Origin: Datisca glomerata
Taxonomy: Eukaryota; Streptophyta; Magnoliopsida; Cucurbitales; Datiscaceae
Assembly (NCBI GenBank): GCA_003255025.1
Contig: QANY01000163.1
Location: forward strand, 284,501-348,500
Length of the DNA: 64,000 nt
Direction of reading: 5' to 3'
In this document: in pieces, positions 60,701 through 64,000 of the stretch
Layout of the letters: the number at the start of each line of letters is the position of its first letter
How positions within the stretch are numbered: the stretch's first letter is position 1
Program-made: the position numbers and the translations under genes
Notes under the pieces: generated by a model
Seen by the model: the letters and a program-made list of their open reading frames with translations, nothing else
Databases searched by the model: none
Told to the model about the DNA's origin: nothing

Positions 60701-62239
60701 CTAATATATATATACATAATGAATCTTAATCAGGATGCATCGGATTCATGGGGATTGTCAGTGAGCTTTATAAGTATAATTTTGTTACCAATTGTTGGAA
60801 ATGCAGCCGAGCATGCAGGAGCTATCATTTTTGCTTTCAAGAACAAGTTGGTAAGCCAAAAACAGAAGTTGAAACTCAATATATACATCTTAATATCTAA
60901 TTCGAAAGCGCAATAATTCGATTTGTTAAGAGTCAGTTCGAGCTACTCAGACTCTGTTTCTCATTAAGCTTGCTTTTATATTCAATACAGGACATATCTT
61001 TAGGAGTTGCTTTGGGATCTGCAACTCAAATTGCTCTTTTTGTGGTAAGATTTGTAATTTAAGTTGAAATACTTATGTTTTTAAGGTTTGAATGGAAATA
61101 ATTGAGAACCTAATTAATATATTGAATGTGATTTCATATGACTCAGGTTCCATTATGTGTGGTTGTTGCTTGGATAATGGGAATCAGTATGGATCTTAAT
61201 TTCAACCTCCTTGAAACTGGCTCTCTTGCCCTAGCAATAATTGCTACAGCCTTTACTTTACAGGTAAAGTGACATTTATATACAGTGTTTATTTTGTATT
61301 TACTCAAGTGAAATGTTTAAGAACGATGTCTTTTTGAAGATTTACTAGACTTTTTCAATGATTCTCATCTATTTAGTGTTCCTTTATTTATAATTTTTTA
61401 TATTCATCTATAATAAATTTTGGTACTCTAAAGTTTGTTGTGATTCTCAATCTAGTCTCAGTACATCTAGCTTTTGTAGTTAGATATCTGCGTATTTAAA
61501 ATGCTGCCATCAAAGTTTAAAGATAATAAAACGACCTGATTGTAACATTTTAAATTATTGAAAGACTTAATTGAGGTAAAATCAAACAACTTGAAAGATA
61601 AAAAATACCTTTTTGGTACTATATTTAAAGCCAAGAGTTAAAAATAAAATTAAAAAGTGCTTTTCACCTATTTATTGAAAAGTTTCCAAATTAGAACGGA
61701 ATTAGGGGAGATTTGGTTGGTGATTAGAATCTGTGTTTTTATATATTTTTTAAAAAGTAAAAGAAATAATGTCGTTTTCTAAAAAGTTTTAAATATCTGA
61801 AAACATGTTTGGTAACGATAAATCTATAAACGTTTTAATATAATTTTTCTTAAAATTAGTTTTAAAATCAGTTGAGATTGAAATGCTCATTTTAGTAAGC
61901 TTTAATCACCTCAAGCTTCTTGATTTAGAGAAATATATTGAAAGTTGTTTCCCCTTGTAATTATATTTACAGGATGGAACTTCTCACTACATTAAAGGAC
62001 TGGTTCTTCTACTCTGCTACATTATCATTGCAGCATGCTTTTTCGTCATCAACACTCCCTTGAGTAAGAAATTTTGTTCATTTTCATCTCTTTTTTACGG
62101 CTTAATATGCATAACTCAATTACTTAACACAACAATGGAATAATTATTATTCTATTTTCTCCATGTTTATTCCACAGAGCAAGGAAATGACATCAACTTG
62201 GGACTCAAATCACCACTACAAACAACCTTCGCAGCTTAA
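57744..62239 (+). CDS. CAX: Vacuolar cation/H+ exchanger (CAX family), 11 exons, 446 aa
   Basis: Exons: 57744-58019, 58497-58564, 58711-58739, 59270-59466, 60016-60228, 60508-60624, 60734-60850, 60991-61044, 61147-61263, 61973-62063, 62178-62239; GT-AG introns, phases close. Start [15 protein letters not shown]; the regulatory N-terminus has [18 protein letters not shown] before the first membrane segment. The two alpha-repeat signatures are [10 protein letters not shown] (residues 134-143) and [10 protein letters not shown] (322-331), whose acidic/His residues bind the cation in this family. The acidic central loop EPQEDDDLPEE (258-268) is present. About 11 membrane segments, length near the usual 440-465. 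It moves Ca2+ or other divalent cations into the vacuole in exchange for H+; closest by eye to the plant CAX1/CAX3 clade. A 3' UTR intron (62247-62530) is likely. Intact. Confidence 0.95.
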
Positions 62240-63150
62240 TTAACTGGTAACTTCAGTTTTATAAACAAATAATGTAATGTTTTTTTATTATTGTATAAAT
62301 TATCAGCTTTAATTTTAGTCGGTAACATTTTTTTTCATTAATGATCCTGAACTAATTAGTAATTACCGTAAAAAAATTAAAAAATCCATTACTAAAAAGT
62401 TTTATCAATTCATTGACCAAAATGAAAAAGAGAATATATTAGGGATTAAAATGAAAACGGGGTAATTAAAACTTTAATTAATTAACTATATAATCAGTCA
62501 TTTGAGTTTAGAATGAAAACTGAAATGCAGGTTGGAGCTTAATTTTTGGGGATGGAGTATCAGTCTGGTCAGGAGGAAAATTTCATAGAAATTTCAGCAA
62601 ATTCATTGGATTTGTTATTCTTTTCTTTCAAATGGTCTCTCGATGGCCTTCAAGAAAGCCAACGTTTATAAATATTTAAGCTCGCCGTTGAAGCTTGATG
62701 ATGAAGGTCACAGCAGCTATGGCTCTATAAATTACTCAAAATCTCCCTGAGGTTTTTTTTTAGCTGCGTCTCTATTCTAATAATATTGGAACTAAGTCAA
62801 TAAGTGGGAACTGGATGATGTTGTCCTTCAGTTCTGCAGTTTAATGTAATTTTGGGTTTTTTGTAATGTAATAAAATAATCATATTTCGGTGCCGTTCTT
62901 TTGTTTGTAAAGATGGGAGATAAGTTAGGCCATTTTTTTACCATCTGATGAAAAATAATACGTAAAAAAAACTTAACTAGATGCATCTGACTGTCTATTG
63001 CAAAATAAACAATCAAGATTGTCGAATTATTCGTCAAAGCAGAAGAGAATTCTGATCAACGTACTTTCATCTTAGAGTTATGCACTTTGGGCTTTAATTA
63101 ATTGATAAACATAATTGGCGCTACAACAATTCGTTAAGACTTAAGAGTAA
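62240..63150. other. CAX 3' UTR and spacer
   Basis: GTAACTTCAG at 62247 and ATGCAG at ~62530 look like splice sites of a 3' UTR intron. A poly(A) signal AATAAA lies at 62870-62875. Beyond that the sequence is AT-rich with no gene, up to the copia LTR. Confidence 0.5.
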
Positions 63151-63416
63151 TGTTAAGTGTATTAATATGTATAATAGTATTGATAGTATTAAGCCTAAGG
63201 TAGTTAATTACCTTCTGTATATAGCTCCTGAATATGGCCCATATTTTTCTGTTGCTAGCTATATATAGAAGTCTATTTTCTCTTTCTTTAGTTAATGAGT
63301 ATTATTCAGCTTTGCTTTCTTTTCTCTTCTTCTTTCTCTGCATTCTTTCTTCTGCAACTACTTCTTTCTTCTCTCTCCCCAATCTGTCATCTTCTATCTT
63401 TCTACCATTCTCTTCA
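63151..63416 (+). repeat. Probable 5' LTR of a copia element running off the window
   Basis: Starts TGTTAAGTGTATTAA and ends CTCTTCA. A TATA-like CTATATATAG lies near 63258 and is followed by a CT-rich leader. Directly after the CA end comes TCGTATTAGAGCAT (63417-63430), resembling the tRNA-Met primer site. The partner LTR lies outside the window, so the ends are not proven. Confidence 0.7.
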
Positions 63417-63446
63417 TCGTATTAGAGCATAGAACGACTAGTCTAA

Positions 63447-64000
63447 ATGGCCAACGATTCAAGTGCAACCTCTCAAACTGAAACTCCGACTAAGTCTCGA
63501 AATCAAGTTCCCATTCAAACTCCTACTTTTATCACCAATGCCGTTGACACTCAACTTCAACTCGAAATCAAGTTCCCATTCAAACTCCGACTAAGTCTCG
63601 AAATTGCAACTTCATTTCAATTCACCTGGATCCTTCAAATTCGTGCTATGGAAGTATCAAATAACTTCTATTCTCAAGGCACACTCTATGTTTAGGTACA
63701 TTGATGGAACAATACCGTGCCTTAACAAGTTTCTATCCAACGACAAGGGAGATATTACAATCCCTGTCAATCCAAGATTTGGCCAGTGGAATGCCCAAAA
63801 CCAATCACTCATTGCTTTGATCAATGTGACTATCACACATGACATTATCTTACGTTGTTGGGTGTAAAACGTCGATGGAGGTTTGAAACTCCATAGAAAG
63901 AAGGTATTCTTCAATTTAAAGATCCAATATATTACAATTGAAATCTGATCTGCAATCTGTCTCCAAGAAGGGTAATGAAAGTCTTGATTCATACATTCAA
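63447..64000 (+). pseudogene. Copia gag N-terminus (partial, broken)
   Basis: ATG 63447 opens MANDSSATSQTETPTKSRNQ, typical of copia gag leaders. A frameshift near 63600-63650 moves to the frame with LWKYQITSILKAHSMFRYID, the gag core, ending in a stop at 63865. An internal duplication of CTCGAAATCAAGTTCCCATT (about 63496 and 63561) inserts extra residues. It continues past the window edge. Confidence 0.75.

Overview
The window is nuclear DNA of a flowering plant, most likely a eudicot. The evidence is AT-rich sequence, GT-AG introns, three conserved plant host genes, and a dense mix of plant transposable elements plus an integrated pararetrovirus (Caulimoviridae). I cannot name the species from sequence alone.

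Host genes, all on the + strand: (1) a complete 14-exon LMBR1/LIMR-family membrane protein gene at 1251-5003 (509 aa); (2) a complete 7-exon METTL21-like protein methyltransferase gene at 25718-28094 (247 aa); (3) a complete 11-exon vacuolar cation/H+ exchanger (CAX) gene at 57744-62239 (446 aa). In all three the reading phase closes across every intron I assigned. They show no functional link to one another.

Between genes 1 and 2 lies an ~18.6 kb block (about 5723-24371) made almost wholly of broken pieces of one endogenous pararetrovirus. Its order is copy 1 (+), a promoter/leader piece with an intact 152-aa ORF (-), copy 2 (+), then copy 3 (-). TA-dinucleotide tracts lie at both outer edges. 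The viral layout read from the pieces is: leader with tRNA-Met primer site, ORF1 (movement protein, coat protein, CCHC finger, protease, RT, RNase H), ORF2 starting inside the ORF1 stop, then promoter. Copies 1 and 2 share two disabling lesions, so the array probably grew by duplication of an already dead copy. A 3516-bp hAT transposon with 8-bp target duplications sits inside copy 3.

Between genes 2 and 3 the window is mostly retroelements: a 1010-bp non-autonomous hAT (30016-31025), a decayed copia (32269-36308, +), a complete-ended but dead copia (40139-45202, -), a short-bodied LTR pair resembling a TRIM/LARD (46089-47892), and a Ty3/gypsy Tat-lineage element (48458-57313, +) that carries an antisense gene and ends about 430 bp upstream of the CAX start codon. 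A 408-bp non-autonomous hAT lies before gene 1. The window ends inside another copia element (63151 onward). Apart from the 152-aa minus-strand ORF in the viral block, every element gene I could follow is interrupted by stops or frameshifts.
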